In this document: positions 1 to 15,700 of the stretch, one piece after another
Layout: each line of letters begins with the position of its first letter
Numbering within the stretch: the stretch's first letter is position 1
DNA from: Ditylenchus dipsaci
Taxonomy: Eukaryota; Nematoda; Chromadorea; Rhabditida; Anguinidae
Direction of reading: 5' to 3'
DNA: 64,000 nucleotides
Assembly: GCA_004194705.1 (NCBI GenBank)
Contig: SADC01001277.1
Coordinates: forward strand, 951,640-1,015,639
Translations under genes and position numbers: made by a program
The notes under the pieces: model-generated
Databases searched by the model: none
What the model saw: the letters and a program-made list of their open reading frames with translations, nothing else
What the model was told of the DNA's origin: nothing

Positions 1-435
1 ACCTGGTTATAAATATATGAGTTGCACAGCTTGGGTACTCGAACCTCTGTACCGGCACCCAGGTAGCCCACCTAGCTACCCTTATCTGATTCATTAAAAT
101 AGATAGACAGCACTAACGGAGCATTATCTCGCGACAATTTTTTTAAGGATGGCTAAGATTCTGCGTTGCCACGTAAGACAGCGTTTTTTTTACAAAAATA
201 GGAATAGATAGGGAGATTAGTGTCCGTTTGTAACTTTACAGTTACAAATATCGCTTAGGGACCGGCTCTTTTTTTCACAATATATATATATTTTATTTTT
301 CAGGGTGGGCAAGTTGATTATGGTGATCAAGGTTAGCATAATCACCTTGACTATCATATTCAATTATTAAACTAGCCATATAGGTTAATGAAATTACCAT
401 GATTACGACAATCAATCTAAAAAATAAAAAATGTA
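1..435. other. no gene seen; intron or upstream sequence
   Basis: AT-rich sequence with no supported exon. The next exon of the coiled-coil gene starts at 763, so this is probably intron. A few short GGTACC/AGCTACC repeats occur in the first 100 bases. Confidence 0.4.
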
Positions 436-594
436 TACAGTCAACCCTCGATTTAACGGCCCCTCGATTTAACGGCACTCAAAAATAGACCAATTTGGTC
501 AGCATTGACTAAGATTTAGTCAAAGTGAACCCTCGATTTAACGGCACCCCGGACCCGGTCTCTAGGGGTGCCGTTAAATCGAGGGTCGACTGTA
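436..594. mobile_element. TA-flanked palindromic element (pogo/Tigger-like), GATTTAACGGC type
   Basis: Starts TACAGTCAACCCTCGATTTA and ends with its complement at CGACTGTA; both arms carry CTCGATTTAACGGC. The TA target and CAGT...ACTG ends are those of Tc1/mariner-pogo non-autonomous elements. No coding capacity. Confidence 0.8.
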
Positions 595-762
595 GTAAAA
601 AAAGAACTACCATCCATCCAGCACCTACCCCCTCCCCCCCCCCGAACCGAAACAGGTCCAAACCTTATGTGCCTTATGAAGTAAAGTCTGGGTTTTTATT
701 AATATTGATAATATCTAGATAATTACGTTTTATTTATACTTTTAAGAAATTTATTATTTTAG

Positions 763-3700
763 AAGTCTGAATCCAAGCGTTTTTCTAAAGACAATCCAGC
801 CAGTAATGACGTCAAACAGATGTATGATCAGTTGAAGTACAAAGACAACCGCATAATTGACCTTAACAATTTAATACTGGAGAAAGAGAGGCGTATTATG
901 GACTTGCAAGAGGCCTATCGAGAGCAAGGACAAGTAGCTCAGTCTAAGCAACAAGCTGTTCAGATTGTTAACAGAAGATTGCAGGTTAAAATGTCTTAGT
1001 CACACAATAATATTAAATATAAGATAAAAATACAGGAATTAGATGGACGAGAAGTAAGACATGTGTCTACAGAAGTGGATCCCAGTCTGTTTTCTGATAG
1101 GTCGTCCAGGAAAAGCACCAGGAATCAGGCGATAAACAATGCTACTCAGAGTTACAACAGAAAAAATGATAGAAATGAATCCCCGGAAGAGCTATTCCGC
1201 AATTTAAAATGTCTGGTCAGCCGTTTTTAATATTATGAAAATTTTAAAAAAAAGTAGGTTGAAAATTTTTGATTTAAGAAATTCATTTAAGCACAAGTGG
1301 ATCTCCGCCACCTATTGATCCCAGTGAAGACATGTCCTCCTATACTACAGAAACGTTAAACATGGGATCCATGCAGGCAGATAGATTAGATGAATCCAGC
1401 TTTGAAGCTGACCTGATCGCTCCGTTAAACATTTCGCCTGGCATGTCTCCCAAACAGCTACGCAAATATCATCGCAAAAGAGTTACTTTTGACCTGCATC
1501 AACTGCCGAACAAAAAAAAGACCTCATCTGCAAGAAAATCTCCCCCTGTAGATATAAAATCGGATGTGGACGATTTACAGCCTTTGACTAAATCAAGAAT
1601 GGCACCTAACAATACAGAAGATTACGACTATGCTGATTTAGTAGTCGAAAATGATCAGCTGAGAAAAATAATTGCTGAGATGGAAAGAAACGCATCTAGT
1701 GTCAAGACAGTTGAAAGCAAAAGTGAAAATATTAAAGAGGTAAGAAAAAAGTGAGCAAGTTAAAATTGGCCTTGGTAGCGAATACACGGCGTGTCATATT
1801 TTAAAAATCGCGAAAAGGCTGTTTTTCCTGCCAGGACAAATATCATTGACAATTTTTCATTTATGTAGAAAAATTTCATGAATTTTTTTTCAAATTTTGA
1901 GATTTTTTATTATTAAAGCTTATTAATCACTTTCAATCAGTCGCCTCAGGAGGTCACATTCCTGAAAATCGTGAAAATCGCATTTTTCTTTCAGGACAAA
2001 AATATTGATGATAGTGAGTGTTTAAAAGAAAGTTGAGACTTGTAGCTTTCGTTTAAGTACTTAACATCAGAAATAAGTTATCAGAAAATTTTTGCTTATC
2101 ACTCATTTCCAAAAACTTTACAATAATGTCTTAAGAAAAAGTTTTACACTTTGGCCCGCAGGGTAATACCAAATACTGATCATTCTGAAAAAGTCTTATG
2201 GCTTGTTCACGTTTTTAGAGTTAGAGTTCGAGTTAGAGTTCGGGTAAGAGGTGTTTGATGTTTGTGAAAATTCAATTTTTTAAATTAAAAATCGTTAAAA
2301 TTTAAAAACCTTAATTTTAGTAAAAAAGTAACATGCTTAAATTAGGCTTGAATAGCAACAATTATGGCTTTATTATTCTAATTTTTAGCCCTGAGTTGCA
2401 GCTTTCATTCGAGCCTAAAGATGGCTAATCAAGTACAGAAAAAAATTGTATGAGCCCACTAATTAGTGATTGAAAATAAAGAAATTTTAGAAAATATTAT
2501 GATTTTTGTCTTCAACGTAAAGCCTCTATTCACGATTTTTCAAATTTGACAAGCCGTGACTAATCATTTCTTTCTCCAAAATAGTGTTTTAACTATTTTT
2601 ATGTCAAAATTTGACCTGATGGCTTGTTCATGATGTCGGCGGTAACTACAACAAAAGAAAAAACGTTTAAAAGAATTTTCGGTTAAATAACACCTTACCG
2701 CACGCAGCTGACTGGTGGGTTAGGGGGAATCGAGATCGCAGACGATGGTATCCAGTTTATTTTTTTATTCTTCTTAATGAGTCCCTATTTTTTCAGGGCA
2801 AAGTCAACTAGGGGAGGGTCTAAGTGTTCTTTTTCTGTCGAAATTTTTTTTATTTTGTGGGATAAAGGTGAATTTATCAATAAAAAAACTATTTTAGCTT
2901 GAAAAAGTAATCCAACAAAGCCAACATGACACTAAAATTCAAGTGCTTAAAGCTAGAGCATCAACCCAAGCTAGGGTCAAAGAACTGGAAACCGCTTTAG
3001 CTAGCATACGATCAAGCAGTTCTAAAGAGGTAGCATACTTTCTGAATTTTTTATAGAATCATCAATGTTTTTAGATTGAAACTCTGAAAGCAATCAATGA
3101 GACACTTAAAACCAGCAGAGAATGGACATTAAACGAAAACGGGCATTTGCTGAAGAAAATTAGTGACATGAAGACTAAGTTAGACGATTTGCACGGCGAG
3201 TAAGAATCTCTTTCAGCTTATTATCAGTAGTTTGACTTACACTAGCATACTTTAAAAAAATAATAAATTCAACAATGAGAATTAAATTACAGGCTAGATG
3301 CGAGTGTGAACACCAACACAATGTTCCGCAACAGGCTAGAAGAAGAAGAAAAGCGCCTGGAAGCTATCACTCAAGAATTAATTCAATCTCGAAGACATGC
3401 TCAACAAGTGGCTGACGAAAACAGATTTTGCAAAATGAAACTGAGCGTCTTAAAGGCATGTTTTCGACTATTCATTTTCTATGTTTTGATAAAAAATTGC
3501 GTTAGTAAGTTAAAATTTTTATGCTACTTTTGCCAAGAATTTTTATTCACTGTGTAGCATATACACGGTTGGTCAAAAAAACACGGACCTTTTCTAAAAA
3601 CTTCTAGCTCTAATTATCGACATGATATTTGTGGTCGCATTTTTTCGCTGTTTTTAGAAAAAGGTGTTGTCTTTCTAATTTGACCTTGGGTTTTTTCGAC

Positions 3701-6700
3701 CGAAGACCTACCAGGTAACTTAATTCCTGTCATCGATTTTCCTGGGAAATCTATAGGGCAATCAGCTACCTAAGCAAAATTTTTTCAAAAATGTCCGTGT
3801 CTTTATGAATACCGTATTATCTCTAGAAGGACCCATGGGGCCTCATTTTTCAACAAGTTTTTCACAGGTGGGGTTTATTAGAAGTCGCCTTTTAGGCCTA
3901 ATTAGGCCTAATTTAAGGTGGAGCCTTATTTTTCAACACCTCTTAAGATATGGGACCTAATTAGAAGGTGGGGCCTTGTTGGAGAGTGGGTCCTTATTAG
4001 AGATAATACGGTGACCCTGAGGTAATATAAAATATTAGACCTAGAATCTTTACATTTAAACTTTCTTCTAATAAGACACATTATTTTGCAGAAGCTCTAT
4101 TTGCTCAGGATGAGTTTATCAGCATGCTAGAAGGCGACATTATTGTTTATGAAGCTCACGTTGGTCTGCTTAAAGACTCTTTGGGCGCTAGCAAAAAAGA
4201 AGATCGACAGAACATTAAGTCAAAAGCCTTTACTGCCAAGCTAAATGCTCTGGAAATGGAAAAACAAGAAATTTCTAAACGCAATAATGGTAAGTAAATT
4301 TTAAGCCTTTTTATTTAGATCAATAATTTAATGGAGGTTACATGAAGTGAACCTTGTCTTAATGCCCAAATTTTTAAGAATTGTTAAGCGCAGTTTCAGC
4401 TTGTTGTCTTTCATTGTTTCTGGTGTTTGAGTGTCAACTGCTGCGCTTTGATTGCTGTTACTAAAGTTTCTTCTGAAGGAAAATTGCCACTTGAATAGGT
4501 TGTAGGATTTGTAAGCTCTTGCTACTCTTGGTATGCTGCCATCTGATATGATTACCTAAAGTTTATTCCGTTAATCCTCAACCTTCAATATATGTCTCCG
4601 CTCATTTTCTCCATGGTCGGATAAGTAACGGATTGATATATTTTAAATTTGTAAGCGACTTTTCAAGCCTCTGAGGTGAGCTACAAGCAAAAGTTTCCAA
4701 CAATTTTTAAATTCAGTTTGTAAGAAGTTTGTTTGACTCTCGCACACTACGTATTTAAAATTTATCTTCTAAATTATAAGTGAGTATATTAGATGAATCG
4801 CTTTTTAACTGAAGATCTGTTTTTATTTTTATTTTACGATTTATCAAAGTTTTTTTCAAAATTTGCAGCTGAGCTTAATCATTTTTTCCTTAATCATATC
4901 AAAAACCAACCTCGAAATCACAAGTTTTACACCTCAAAGTCCTTCTTCTGAAGCAACAAAACATGCCGCACGGAAAGCAGAATATTGCCCATAGAATACC
5001 TCTCCAAGTGAACTTTTCTTTGAGCGGTTTGTGGCACACTGGACATTCTTTCATGCTGATCCAATAAGGAGAATCATAGAATTCAGAATCTTTTTCCTGA
5101 AAAAAAAAATTCACAAAATAAAAACAAACTTAAAATACAAAAATAAAACTCAAGCACAGATATAAAAAACATTTATGTATAAAAAACAAAAACTTTTTGT
5201 AAACAAACGTGTGACATAGTCGATTTCTCCACAATCAATGTAATTTTTGTCAAGAATAAAGACAAAATACTAGCAAAGACTGAGAAAAAGACAGTTAACA
5301 TCAATACAAACAGGATGATAACATTTAGAAAGAAAGAAAAAAGGCAGCAGAATACATAGATTTGTAACAAATAATGTCGATAAAAAATTGACCAACCTAA
5401 ATCAAATACCAATTACTCACACTATTTAATTTTTTCTGACAAGCAGTAGAGTGCATCAAATGATATTTTCGTGAAAAGAAGCACTGACTAAAACATTTTT
5501 CTTTGTATCTTTACTAGTCTTCCTTTGTCTTTTTATCCTATTTTGTTAGAGAAACAGAGAGAAAGGCAGAGAAACTCAACTTTGACATGTTTTCAAGTTG
5601 GTGAGAAAAAAAGAGAATTTGAAATTCAAATACCCGATTTTGCTTTAGCCGTGCACTTTTCAACTATACGACCATTTGATTCACTCTAATATTACGATTT
5701 TAAAATGCAAAAACAAATTCACATTATTTTTAAATTCAAGCAAAATAAAAAATTATTATTTCTGTCTGAAACTGAGCTATTGAGGAAAAAAGCAAAAAAG
5801 AATCCCAGTTAATCTTTGGTCATCTGTTTGTTTATGAAAATATGAACAAGCATTTAATCAATAAGATAGTAAAAAATCATTTCTCTGTCAATAAATAGAT
5901 GAAAATGACTAAGCAAAAGTAAATACAGTCAAAACTCGATTTAACGAAACTCAAGTATCGATTTGGTTGTATTTTACTAAATTAGAGTAAAATAAAATTC
6001 GATACAACGAAACTCGATTTAATGAAACGTTTGGCGGTCCCTACTGGAAAAGTCGACACTCGATTTAGCGAAAATCTACAAAATCGTCTAAAATCAAAAC
6101 TCGATTTAACGAAAACTCGATTTAACGAAACTTTTTGGCCGTCCTTGAAATTCGTTAAATCGAGTTTCAACTGTAGCATGAAAAAGTACAGAAGATGGTT
6201 TTGAAATTCGCTACTAGCGCCAAAAATTAAGACAAAAAGAAAAATGCGTGCGTCATTTGTGGACACCCTGTACATGTATTTCAAAATTTCTGCGTAGTAT
6301 TGGGTTACGATGTAACTTTATGATAAAACATGAGCTCCAGGAACACTTGTGTGGCTATTTTTCGGTAAGAGTTATAAATCAAATCTTAAAGACTCATACG
6401 TTTTGTTTATAAATTTTTGTTCTGCAATCAGAATGAAGAAAATCGAGAGAGAAAACATCCATATTTTTTGCCTTGGTCCTCCGTGTTGTCATTTTTGACT
6501 TTAAAGGGCAGAAATGCCGTATTTCTGATCTGCCTGATATTACTTTTTGACCACTTATTCCTAGTTTTAAGGTAAAAACCATACAGAAAACGTGTTTAAA
6601 AGACCTGGAATAGCACTTTGGAAAAAATTTGATTTCTTGCCTAGGAGGGACAAGTAAAAAAAACTCAATGTTTTTTAAATTTATCCGTTCTGGCACCGAA

Positions 6701-9700
6701 AAACCTTAACTCATAAACAAAGTATTATAAGTCTTAGAGACCAGATTTTCACCAAAAAATAGTCACAAGAGAGTTCCTGGAACTTATGTTGATACCTAAT
6801 ACAACCCAGTAAAGTCGGATGATAAAAAGGTAAAAAAAATATTGACATTAGTATTTTTAATTTTTATTTATTTTTGTTACTTAATACCCGAACATGCGAG
6901 CGGCACTTTGGATCCGTTGGACTCAGAATTTCATGCTGATAATTTTTGCTATATACACTATGGGTGGTTTGATAATTAAAAGTGACTCAAAAACACGATT
7001 TCAAAATTTACGCATTTTTTAAAGTTTTGCTGCTTGATAATCCACTTTTATATTTCATTTCATTTTCAGTTTTCAACGAATTATAGCTTATCAGAAATAA
7101 GAGTAAAAGAGCTTTCTAACGAAATATCGTTTAGGTGCTTACCATAAAAATGTATGATTTTTGATCAAATTTTTGATTTTCCTATTTTTTCCTATAAAGC
7201 TTCTCTTAAATCTGTTGAATGGTATATGTTGTTTGTTAAATAAATGGCCTCTTAACACATAATTTTTAATATTTAAGTGTTGACAAGGTTTTTAAAAAAT
7301 GACGCAATTCTTCTTTTGATCAAAAATCATACATTTTTTGGTAGGCACCTAAACGATATGTCGTTAGAAAGCTCTTTTACTCTTCTTTCTGATAAGCTAT
7401 GGTTTGTTAAAAACTGAAATTTGAAATGACATATAAAAGTGGATTAGCTAACAGCAAAACTTTAAAAAATACGTAAATTTTGAAATCGTGTTTTTGAGTC
7501 ACTTTTAATTATCAAACCACCCATAGTGTATATATCAAAAATGATCAGCATGAAATTCTGAGTCCAACGGATCTAAAGTGCCGCTCGCATGTTCGAGTGT
7601 ATAAAATCAGTGAAGAAATAACACTTTCAGACCAAGTGTCTTTTATTTTAAAAAAGGAAATTTTTTGGCTCCCATTAGTCATTTTTGTAGACAATGAAAA
7701 AATTACATCTAAAAAATTTGAAGTGCCAAAAAAATTAACGAATCCAATTTTTAGATGAACGGCTGAGAGTGAAAGCGCTTAACGTGAAAATAAGATGTTT
7801 GGAGCAGGAGCGGGACGAGCTAAACCAGCGGCTTCGACACTACGAGCAAAAGTATGGAGTCAACAGAAATCAGCCCTTGCCTAATGCTGCATTAGCAACC
7901 GTCAAACCGGACACCAGAACACAATCCACTCAACATAATACTCCAACCTATGTTGTGCCCCTCTCTAGAGCTCCGGAATTTGTCAATGCTCCATTAGTTG
8001 GAAGATTGAATTCTATTGAAGAACCACATCCTCCCAGATCCCAGGATAAAAAGAAGACCATAGTCAGTGCCAAGAACAATTAAAGCTAGCAAAAGAGAAG
8101 TATGAAGAACAGTTACAGCATGAAAAGGGCTTGAAAATAGCTCTGGAACAAGAAAAAGTAAATTTATGGAGGTTATTACCGTATATGCTCTATGAATCCC
8201 CCTTCCGGGGATTATTTTTCAACCCACTCACAATCTCGAAATTTTGGGGCCCAAAATCTAAAAATGGAATCGGTAGAGCTCGTGGGAGTTAAGAAAACGC
8301 AATAAACAGGTATGCAAAATGTTTTCCTGGGCTGACATATAGGTCCTCAAAGTCGAGGGGGGGGGATTATTAGAGCATATACGGTGTGCTCTTTTTACGA
8401 ATTATCAATACGTAAAAACTGGGGACAGGAAGATTTTGCCTCAGTCTTCATGTGGTTTTTTCGGTGTTTTTAGACCTAGGCAAAGGTTGGCCGGCTTTGC
8501 TAAGACAAACTGAAGCATGAGTCTAAGATATGTTTAAGTACATCCTAACATTCGCTGACCAAAACATAATATAATCTATAAAAATGGACAACCTGTCAAG
8601 AGGTCCATGCCGGACTTTTTTCTCTTGTTTTTATATCTAGCTTGTAGCAAATTCAATGGTGAGTTCGACACCATTAAAATTTTTCGATTCTTTACGAAAA
8701 ATCTCCAAGAACCATGCATTTTAAGAAAGTCAATCTAGGGATGCTCGTCTTTTTGACATATCAACTTTCAATGACTCTAGCTCGCTTTTTTTAATAAACC
8801 CTAATAACAAATGATCTCATTGTTCTCTCCAGGAAAAGTTTTTTTGAACGCCATTGTCATTTTTTGAATTTGGGTGATTACCCGTAAACGACTAGACTCA
8901 TTTAAAAGAACTTTTCCTAGGGAGAAAAATAAAGTCATTTGTGATTATGGTTCATTAAAAAAATATCGCCATAATTTTTTTCAAATAAAACTATCATTAT
9001 TTTCAATAAAGAATACCCGTCTTTTTAGAAAAAGTTGAACTTTCTCTTTATGAACTCAAACAAGAAGAGCTCGATCTAAAGCTTCAGTTGAACCGTTTCC
9101 AAGAAAAACATGCCAAACTAGAACTTGATTACGACGAGATTCAGCAAAACACATCAGCTTTTCATTTACTATTGAGCGATGTGATGTCAAGTGTTCTCCA
9201 AAATTTGACAGAATGTTGCAATAATGAAGCTATGCCTACTACTATATCCAATTTCAAGGAGAATGAACTCTTGGACAAGCTGAAATATGTAGCTAACTCG
9301 GTGGATACTACTCTGCGCTCACTGTTGGATGAATTAGCAAAAGTTAAGACTGACAAAGAGTCCATGAAAGAGCAGCTAAAACTAGCTAAATGGGCAGTTT
9401 CAGAGATGGAGCATGTCGGCCAAGAGGTCGACACTCTTAAGCAACAGGTATACTTTTATTTGAAAATATTTTAAACAAGGAATTACTACTCTTTCTGAAA
9501 AGATTTCATCTGTCCCGAAGGGCGTCAAATTATTGAGGCATCATTTTAATGCGGGGCAATAGAGGACATCTAGTCAAAAGTGCCACTTTATCCAGTGCTT
9601 ATTGGCTTTTGAGCACCAAAAATTAAGATTTTGACGTAAAATCTCAAAAATTATAAAAATTTCTTTCTGAAGACCTGCCATTCTTGCTCTAACAGCACCC

Positions 9701-12700
9701 ATTTTTTGAAAAGGGTGGCGTTAAACAATAGGGCGTGCACCTTCAACTACTGCTTTTTACAATTAAAATCACACAATCGGAATCAAGAATGACCAAATAC
9801 ACCTGGTAAAATACTCTATTTTTTCTAATAGACAAAGGCACCTCCCCTAATTCAAAATCGTGTTCTTGGCGTTTTTTTGACCAACTCATTGAGACTGTTG
9901 TCAGACAAGTTACCCCTTCAATTTTTAGCTCATCTTAGTGACTCCCAATTAAGTATTACCGTATCCGCTCTAATTATAAGCCACTTTCTAATCATCCACC
10001 ACTCTTTAATTATACGCCACCCTTTTGGTGATTCTGACTGCCAAAATCAACGTTTCTGCCCATTTTGGCAAAGTTTTTAGGAGGTAGAAAAATTATACTC
10101 CGTGGCTTACAATTAGAGCGCATACGGTAACTAGTTTTAGAGCAGTCTACAAAAGGGCCTAAAAACACAACGTCAAGAACACGATTTTAACTCAAGAGGT
10201 GGCTGTAAAAAAATGTTGCACCCTAAGCCGTGGTGAGCTATAGTTTACAAAATTATGAAATGTAAACCCTTAATTTTAGATGGAGCAAGAAAAGCAAGTA
10301 TTAGAAGAAAACTGGCAACAAGTCAAAGCTATGCTAGTCGAAAAAGAAAAGGAGCTGGCCACTGTGGAGGATATTCGTCAAGATACTGCTAATCAAGTCA
10401 CTCAGCTTGAAGTGCAGCTTGCTGTGGAAAAAGACGAAAACACATTGCTCAAGGATCTCCGGCAACGATTAGAATACAGGTTGGAAGAAATGGATAAAGA
10501 AATACTTGAGATGATGGTCGACAAAGAGGATTTAGAGCAAAAATTAGTAGTTCTTCAGGTATATTTAGCTTTAGCGAAAGTTTACTAACTGTCAAATGTT
10601 TAGAATGACAACGCTTATCTATCGGCTACCCTGGCCCGTGAAAAAGAGCGTCTAGGCAGACTTGTGGAAATGATGCGAATGGAAGTGGAAGCCTTCCGTA
10701 TGGAGGCTGAACTGTCTAGAAACTGCTTGGAAGATTTGAGGCAAAACAACCCCAACCCTCAAGACCAACGTCCTATAAGAGAAATGTTGACTAATAGGGC
10801 CTGGGAGCACATGGGTGGCGGATCGCAGACCAGGGCCTACTCCCAACCACCTCGAGCAACTACTCCTGTTCATGACCAGGTAATATAGAACACGTTGAGC
10901 TGCATTACAACATTGGTTTTTTTTACTCTTAAAACTAAAATTCAATTTACAACTTGTAAGACTGATATATGATAACCTAAAAGAGCACCTAAATACCTTA
11001 ACATAACCTAAATTATTTTGAGGACTTAAAAACATGTTTTTAAGATTTTTAAGTATTGTTTTTACTAAAAAATAAAGTGATGATCAATATTTAGCAATTG
11101 CAAGCATCTTCATCCAACCAAAGAAGAGTAGTTGAACCTCAAGCCCAGGTTTCTCACGACCAAAACTCTTCACAATTGTCACTAGAAACCACATCAGTGA
11201 CAATCGACCTGGCTAAAATAGGCAACTGGGAAGAAGACTGCGGTGTATCAGTCACAGCCACACTGCCTGATGTTACAGAAGATTACATTGGCATTAACGT
11301 AATGCAAGATCTACCGGCAGCTGCAGTGCATACTACTGCTTTAGAGTTCTTTCAAAGTCATCCTGCTGCTAGACTCACGGTAAACAATTAACACTTATTA
11401 AAATGTTTATAATGATCTTCCTATATTCTAGCCAGTGACTTTTGAGTCAGCAATTCAGTGCGAGCTGATCAAAGAAGTGGAGGACAAACCGATAAGAACA
11501 CGCTCTCACACAATGGATAGTCTGGCTGTAGGTGGTTTGTTTTTTTATTGTTTGGCACGTAAAATACCGTATTTCTTTTTATAAACGCCCTTCGCAAAAG
11601 TGACAAATTGTACCTCATATATTTTTATAAATGTTGTCTTAGAGACAACTTCTCTTGAAGACATGCTGTTGCAAAATAAAATGAAGATGTGCAAAATTCA
11701 AAGTTGGACTAGAAAAATTGATATCAGAAAGTGCCAAGATAATTGAAGCTCCACAAAATCACACGAAAATTGTTTGACCGATTTTAGCAATTCTGAAATC
11801 GATGTTTTTGTTGCAAATTTAAATTCCGTACAATATTTTTACACTGCAACAACTGGTTGTTAACAAAATATGGATCTTATTCCCATATCAGGGGTCTTGG
11901 TACCCCTGTTTGTTTGTTCTTGTCATTTTTCAGGTTTAGGCAAGGGCAAGACAGCGTATGTTATTCTACATATTCCACGAACTACAAAAAAAAAGTAAGA
12001 AAAATGTGTTCAAGTTTGTACTAACTTACGCTGGCCTACCCTTTCTTAAGCCTGAAAAATTACAAAAAACAAACCCGGGAGACCAAATAAATGAAGACAG
12101 GGCCGAAAAGGGTTAATCTTTTAATCAGAGCCAAAATATTTTTCAATAATTTTTTAAACAGTAAAAATGTCCAGTAATAATAAGTGTTTGAATTTCAGTT
12201 CCACAAAACCTCTCGCTTAATCCGAACCATTAGTACTGATGACGAAAATGCGGGAAAAGACATAGAGCTAAATCTTCCCAGTCTATTAACGGATGCAAAA
12301 ATGACAGAGACTAAAAGTTCTGCACCAATCATCTCCGCTCCCAAAATGAATTCGCCGAAAGTGACATGTAGTGAAGAAACCCAGCAAAACTCGCTGCTAT
12401 TGTCTTGTGTAGAAGAAGCAGCTAATTTAGAAGAACACTTTGCAGCCAATGTAAATCAATTACTTGAGCTAAACAGCCAGTTGGAGACGGCCGTAGATGT
12501 GCTCAAGTCCGAGATTTGGTCTCTGAACAACCAGCTGCGCAAGGTTGTAAGTCACTTTTGTTCTTATAGCTAAAGTAAAAAATTTTGTTGAGACTTTTTT
12601 TTGCAAGTCTGAGGAATAAGATTTCAAAAAATATTTTTTATACAAAAATAGAAACAAAAATTAAAGGGCCATTGCCACCTGTTTTGAACTGTCCCCGCCA

Positions 12701-15700
12701 ATTCAAATTTTCGTGCCTCATCATTCAACTTCTGTACTGATTTTTCAACTTGGTTTCTAACAAAACAAGGCCTAGAATTTAATTTTAGGTATAGTTTTGT
12801 TAGAAAGCAAGTTGAAAAATTCGTACAGAATTTTAATGATTTAGAAAAAATTTGAATTGGCGGGGACAACCGTTGTCGGGACGGCAATGGCGCTTTAAAA
12901 ATAAAAGTCGTTTGTTTCAGCAACTAACTGAACAAGAAGAATTGTTGAGCAAACTGAGACATTCAGACGATCTTCTTTTAGTCACTCGTTCTGAAAACAG
13001 TTCTTTGAAAAACGAGCTCAACAAAAAGAAGAGTTCATAAACCAGTTAAAATCTGACTTGGAGCTTAAAAGCGGACAACTTATGCAAGTTCAGCAAGATA
13101 GAAACAGACTTGAAGAAAAATCTAACGATTTGGCCCAAAAGCTTACGGATCTTGAACAAGTATGCTTAAATTTTTTTTGCTTTTCAAATAGCCAGCATTT
13201 CAGCAGTGGGAAGACCAAGAAAGACTTATGAAACAACTGAAAGAAGCTCAATCTATTCTAAAAATGAGTGAAAGTCAAAACCAAGCATTAGAGCTAGAGT
13301 TGGCTCAAAAAGAAGCATTGATTGTCGAAATCAAGCTACAGTTTGAGCAAAAAGCAGAGGAATTGGTCGAGATCCAAATGGACAAGATGAAAATAGAGCA
13401 AGAGTCTAACGCTTTAACTGAGCGCTTCAATCATCTAAAATCAGTAAGTTGATACTAAAGTTCGACACATTTAGTTTTCAAGCTTTGGCTCATGAATTTT
13501 TCGAAGCTAAAAATAAGACAATTTTCGAGTTCGTATAAATACCCTTTCTAGTAGTCATGAAGACCGTGGTTAGTGATTAGTTTGATTGCTTCGACTTACA
13601 ACCCCCACGAAAACTTAATGTTAAGACTTTTTACACGCCCGGGCCTGACTGTACAACCAGCACATTCTGCATGATTTCACGGAGAATACGCATATGCAAA
13701 CATTCAGAAAAAAGGCAGCTTGGCTTGTTCTTTCAACCGATTTCTGAATGGCGTGACAATGTGGCAATGTGTGTCAAAATGTGACGAAAAATGTGGCAAA
13801 ATGTGACTTGGGTATTTTCATAAAATAAGCTAGTACTCTCACATTTTATATACACTTGCACAATTTCGATAGCTTGTTAGAAACCGCAGGTAATCAGCTT
13901 TCAAATGACATATTGTTCAGGTATTTATGATATATATATGTAAAATGTTTGGCTTAAAGAAACGACTATGTTATTTTTTCAAAAATTTTTTTGACTTTAA
14001 AGAGACTTTATGAGAAAATGACGAAGTCATAAATGTAGATTTACCACGATTTTTTTTAAGATTTTCTGTGATGTCTATCGTGTTCTGCTACTCTTCCTGA
14101 GCAGCTTTGAAAAAGACAGTTCATGTGAAACATGCACTCAAAATTTATTCTTGATTTCAAACATTCTGCTGTAAATGTTAATTTTCACTCATTGACTTGA
14201 CTCATTGACTGGGTACATGACAATATTTCGCCGACAATTATTTCGCGCGACATTATTTCGCCGCGACAAATTTCGCCGCCATTATTTATTTTTACTAATT
14301 TCATTGATTACATGCCAGACATTTTTCAAGTGAATCCAACACAAGGTTTTATTGACTCAAGTCGTATAACAACAAATAAGAGAAGCAAATAACAACGAAG
14401 AATTAAACATTCCTATTATTCTCCATCCAGATCCGAAATTTCTTCATCAGAGAATTCTGGCTCGCAGGCTTTAATGTACCGTATTTATTCTAATAGAACA
14501 CCATGGTGCTCTATTTTCCAACCTCCAAAATTTTTTTGACCTTGTGTTAAAAATGCAATAAAACATGGTTTACCACCCTAGTTTTGGCCTTAAGGGGTGG
14601 TGATTTATTAGAGACTGGTGTTCTAATAGAGACTGGTGCTCTATTAGAATAAATACGGTGAGTACCTTGAGCCATTCTGAAGTTGGAAGCGATGGCACCG
14701 AGATATTCGAAAGGAACGATGTTCTCCCAATTGTTCACGGCTTGTGTCACCAGTCGTTTTATTCGTTCGTCAGCAAGGAGTACTTCCTTCTCTTCTATGG
14801 AGGATTACTATTAAGGGCCATTTCGTTGCAGACACCGATAATACCTCCTTGGACCAGCTAAAAACATTTCATAGACCCTGAACTTTATCTTTATTTATTT
14901 CCGAACAATCAGTGTGTCATGATTTCTGATTGGAATACATGCCAACGCCACGATTTTTCGGCACTAAAATCTTCCAAATTAGAAAATATAGCTGACGTAA
15001 AGGTACCACATGAGAAAACTGCGCATCTGAGTCATAGCAGTCGAACAATTACTCTTCTTGCAGATGGTCGTAAAGATTCGCGCCGTAAAATCAGCCAGAA
15101 AAAAGGCGCGAATTAGAAAAAAGCGACACTTAGAATATCGGCGAAATTTTGTCGCAGCGAAATAATGGTCCGCGAAATAATGTCGCGCGAAAAAATGTCG
15201 GCGAAATTTTGTCGCGGCGAAATATTGTCGGCGAAATAATGTCGGCGAAATATTGTCCGGTACCGGTTGACTAAATATGATATCATATGAAAAATTAAAT
15301 CTGCAGGATCTTTCAGACTTAATTTCTTTTAATTACAACAGCCGGCGCTCGGCAAGTTAAGCTAGGACGTCACCAAGAGCAGCAACAACGACAATACGTA
15401 ACAGTCTTATTTATAAAATATTTTACAGCACAAGAAAGTCATGCGATTTTAAACATGCATATAGACACTATCCTTACTGTCTGTCGTCTTCTTGTCACCA
15501 ATAGTCTTCTCGTCCACAGTGCTTGCGCTGGGAAGATTCTTCTTTTCTGCCCTTCGTTCGAACTAGGACGTTTCAACACCTTACTCGATCCACCTCCAGC
15601 CAACTTAGTGAGAGCTTGCTCAGACTGACGCACAGAAGGCAGCGTTTCGGTAACATCTAAAAATGGCAACCACAAATAGTGCAGAAAAGTAGTCCAAATT

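Noticed and set aside
5173..5412. Minus-strand 79-codon hydrophobic ORF
   Set aside because: It covers the intron between the two exons of the LITAF/BRI3-like gene; T-rich sequence explains the hydrophobicity.
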